NCBI GenBank assembly: GCA_016873375.1
Contig: VGXJ01000099.1
Span: forward strand, 1-6,907
Direction of reading: 5' to 3'
DNA from: Phycisphaerae bacterium
GTDB taxonomy: Bacteria > Planctomycetota > Phycisphaerae > Phycisphaerales > SM1A02
Length of the DNA stretch: 6,907 bases
Part shown: positions 5,194-6,907 of the stretch, in pieces
How positions within the stretch are numbered: position 1 is the stretch's first letter
How the letters are laid out: every line of letters begins with the position of its first letter
Program-made: the position numbers and the translations under genes
Notes under the pieces: model-generated
What the model saw: only the letters and a program-made list of their open reading frames with translations
Databases searched by the model: none
Told to the model about the DNA's origin: nothing

Positions 5194-6369
5194 TCAGCCA
5201 CCCCGGGGGATCGCTGCTGCCGGGACATGGCGTTCCGCACTGAACCAGCCTTCATCCGTAGCACGCGGTGCAACGCGCTCGAGCACGATACGACGCAGGA
5301 ATCGACTTCCATCCGGCCACTCCGCGACGGCGGACACGAGTTCGCTGGTCCGAGCATCTGCGACGAGCCGCACGCGAGCGGGCAACGGCGGCGGGTGGAT
5401 GCCGCGGCGCCCCTTGCGAATAGAGGGGCCATCGCGCCCGTTCGACTCGTTCGGGTTGATCATGGGCCGTGCCGCGGCGACATGTTCCGGGCGCACTGTG
5501 GCCTCGATCACGACGAGTGGCTCGCCCTCGGCGGTTCGTGATTGCGCACCGGTCACCACGGCGAGGTCGAAGCCGGTCTCGAGCCGATCAAGCAGGGGCT
5601 GCAGCGTCAGCAACTCGTCGTCATTGCCCTCGCCGTCCTGATCACTCGCGGGGCCGGCCAGTAACAGCATCGGGTCGCGCATGCGCAGCGGATCCGAGCT
5701 GCGCGTCACGACGCCGTCAAGGTCGACCTGCCAGTACTCGTCGCCATCGAAGCCCCACGCGATCGGCGGTGCACCATGTCGATCGCCGAATCCAGAGCCA
5801 TCGGGCATTCGCCGCAGCCCGTCCGGTCGTGCCTGGCCGGGGTCGACTTTGCCCGGCCGGTCATCGTGATCGGGAGCGCGTCGGTCACGCACACCCGGCA
5901 TGAGGGGCCGCCCGTGTGCTCCCGACATGCGCGGCCCAATTGGCAGCGCGTCGATATCGATGGCGAAGACGAAGCGACGGCCCGTGCCGACGTCGACCAT
6001 CGCTTCACGCAGGGACTCAGTGCCATCCCGGTTACCCACCACGATCGTCTGGCGGTACGAGCGATTGCCGGTGGCTAGGCGATTTGAGATCGACTGCAGG
6101 GTGGCGTGGGCGGAGTTGGTGGCCGGGCCGATGGACAGGACCACGGCGATGCTGAGCATGGCCGCGAGTGCACCCGCGGCGGCGAACCGAGCCACACCGA
6201 ACCGGCCAACGCGAGCCAGTGCACCGTCGCGCCTGTCGATGCAGGCAATGGCCGCACGCACGCGGCGATCCTGCTGCGCTGCGTGATCGGCAGCGAGCGC
6301 GCCCAGCAGGCCGTGCACGAGCCGTTCGTGAGCTCCGGGCCGGTCCGGATGGTCATCATTGGGCGTCAT
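5194..6369 (-). CDS. Putative anti-sigma factor / sensor with one transmembrane helix and extracytoplasmic domain
   Basis: 391 residues from ATG 6369. The frame stays open further upstream to 6603, but 6369 is chosen because its ATG overlaps the sigma-factor stop codon as ATGA, the normal arrangement for a coupled anti-sigma gene, and because the upstream reading is Arg/Pro-rich shadow. Residues 1-60 are a charged cytoplasmic segment without the HxxxCxxC zinc motif of ZAS-type anti-sigma factors. Residues 61-82 (FAAAGALAAMLSIAVVLSI core) form one transmembrane helix. About 90-391 would lie outside. YRQTIVVGNRD (105-115), GFDGDEYWQVDLDGVV (206-221) and the end of the chain (ARVRLVADARTSELV, about 331-345, to GWFSAERH, 374-381) suggest a LolA/RseB-like fold, by resemblance only. 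Residues about 147-205 are rich in Arg, Asp, Gly and Pro and look disordered. The role as anti-sigma is inferred from context; another membrane-linked regulatory function is possible. Confidence 0.75.
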   Translation of the reverse strand: MTPNDDHPDRPGAHERLVHGLLGALAADHAAQQDRRVRAAIACIDRRDGALARVGRFGVARFAAAGALAAMLSIAVVLSIGPATNSAHATLQSISNRLATGNRSYRQTIVVGNRDGTESLREAMVDVGTGRRFVFAIDIDALPIGPRMSGAHGRPLMPGVRDRRAPDHDDRPGKVDPGQARPDGLRRMPDGSGFGDRHGAPPIAWGFDGDEYWQVDLDGVVTRSSDPLRMRDPMLLLAGPASDQDGEGNDDELLTLQPLLDRLETGFDLAVVTGAQSRTAEGEPLVVIEATVRPEHVAAARPMINPNESNGRDGPSIRKGRRGIHPPPLPARVRLVADARTSELVSAVAEWPDGSRFLRRIVLERVAPRATDEGWFSAERHVPAAAIPRGG

Positions 6370-6905
6370 GCTGGTACTCCGTCGAGGAATCCCTTGATGC
6401 GCAGGCAATCGGCGAGCTGCAGTCGCGCGCGGTAGAGGCGCTTGCGGAAGGTCTCGTCGTTGGTCCCGGCGGTCGATGCGGCCACGCGCGGGTCGAGCGA
6501 CTGGGCGTAGACCAACTCGATGGCCTCGCGCTGCTCGGGTGCCAAGTGCTGCATGCAGTCCATGAGTGGTTGCAATCGATCGTTGAAGTGGTCGGCGGGC
6601 CATTGCTCAATGCGGGCGAACTGCTGCTCGATGTGCAGTGTTGCCGCATCACCAGCGATCTCATGGCGGCGCTGCTGCTTGCGCGCGAGGCCAAGCAGCG
6701 TGTTGCGCGCGATCCCTCGCAGCCAAGGCGCGAAGGGTCGACTGCGGTCGAAGTCAGGAAGGCGCCGCCAGGCGACGATGATCGTCTCCTGGAAGGCGTC
6801 CTCGACCAGCGTGCTGCTCCAAGCCGTGGCCCGGAGGTACGCCATCAGCATGTCGGCGTGCTCCCGCATGAGGATCTCGAAGGCTTGGCTGTTTCGGCGG
6901 TCCAT
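6366..6905 (-). CDS. ECF-type sigma-70 family RNA polymerase sigma factor (possibly 5'-truncated)
   Basis: 179 residues are visible. Region 2 lies at about 7-75: helix AFEILMREHADML (8-20), the core-polymerase contact LVEDAFQETIIVAWRRL (33-49), then RPFAPWLRGIARN (56-68), which ends in the usual W-L-x-x-I-A-x-N pattern. Region 4 lies at about 110-170: LQPLMDCMQHLAPEQREAIELVYAQSL then a helix-turn-helix ending in ETFRKRLYRARLQL (151-164). There is no region 1 or 3, so it is an ECF-type (group 4) factor that would direct RNA polymerase to alternative promoters. The ATG at 6905 is two bases from the window edge, and residues 1-8 look like a plausible true start, but an upstream start outside cannot be excluded. 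The stop TGA overlaps the next gene's ATG, indicating translational coupling with the membrane partner. Confidence 0.93.
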   Translation of the reverse strand: MDRRNSQAFEILMREHADMLMAYLRATAWSSTLVEDAFQETIIVAWRRLPDFDRSRPFAPWLRGIARNTLLGLARKQQRRHEIAGDAATLHIEQQFARIEQWPADHFNDRLQPLMDCMQHLAPEQREAIELVYAQSLDPRVAASTAGTNDETFRKRLYRARLQLADCLRIKGFLDGVPA

Positions 6906-6907
6906 CG

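Noticed and set aside
6370..6603. N-terminal extension of the anti-sigma frame to an ATG at 6603
   Set aside because: It would overlap the sigma factor by 78 codons, in a frame rich in Arg and Pro. The ATGA overlap at 6369-6366 is a far better start.
1..6907. CRISPR array, insertion sequence, integration site or phage module
   Set aside because: No regularly spaced repeats, terminal inverted repeats, transposase or integrase motifs, or duplicated tRNA 3' ends were seen. Both tRNA genes are intact, with no attachment-site copy nearby.

Overview
The window is high-GC bacterial chromosomal DNA. It most resembles a planctomycete, probably a Phycisphaerae/Phycisphaerales-type organism. The reasons are two unrelated exported proteins that each end in a short paired calcium-loop (dockerin-type) domain closing with a Trp, an ECF sigma factor followed by a membrane protein with a large outer domain, and tRNA genes that do not encode CCA. 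The assignment comes from reading these features and not from any database search.

Layout. 1-282 (minus): the N-terminal part of an exported alpha/beta-hydrolase-like protein, cut by the window edge. 283-572: a divergent intergenic region with a small dyad. 573-2426 (plus): a 617-aa putative lipoprotein with a probable beta-propeller body and a C-terminal dockerin-type domain. 2472-2503: a hairpin terminator. 2514-2588 (minus): tRNA-Pro(GGG). 2753-2788: the terminator of the next tRNA. 2796-2882 (minus): tRNA-Ser(GGA). 2907-3605 (plus): truB, for tRNA pseudouridine-55 synthase. 3613-5076 (minus): a secreted matrixin-like zinc metalloprotease with a PPC-like domain and a dockerin-type tail. 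5194-6369 (minus): a one-TM putative anti-sigma factor or sensor. 6366-6905 (minus): an ECF sigma-70 factor, overlapping the previous gene by ATGA.

Functionally there are three groups. The tRNA/truB block is translation housekeeping: the pseudouridine synthase starts 24 bp from a tRNA gene whose T-loop is of the type it modifies, and the two divergent genes seem to share one -10 segment. The sigma/anti-sigma pair is a translationally coupled signalling unit. The metalloprotease lies downstream on the same strand without an obvious terminator between, so it could be read from the same transcript or belong to the regulon. The propeller lipoprotein and the protease share only the C-terminal dockerin-type module, which suggests a common sorting or anchoring route for surface proteins.

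The most noteworthy points are the overlapping divergent promoter with a probably leaderless truB, the two matched tRNA terminators, the shared dockerin-type tail on otherwise unrelated exported proteins, and the atypical anti-sigma protein. No CRISPR array, insertion sequence, phage gene or defence system was seen.
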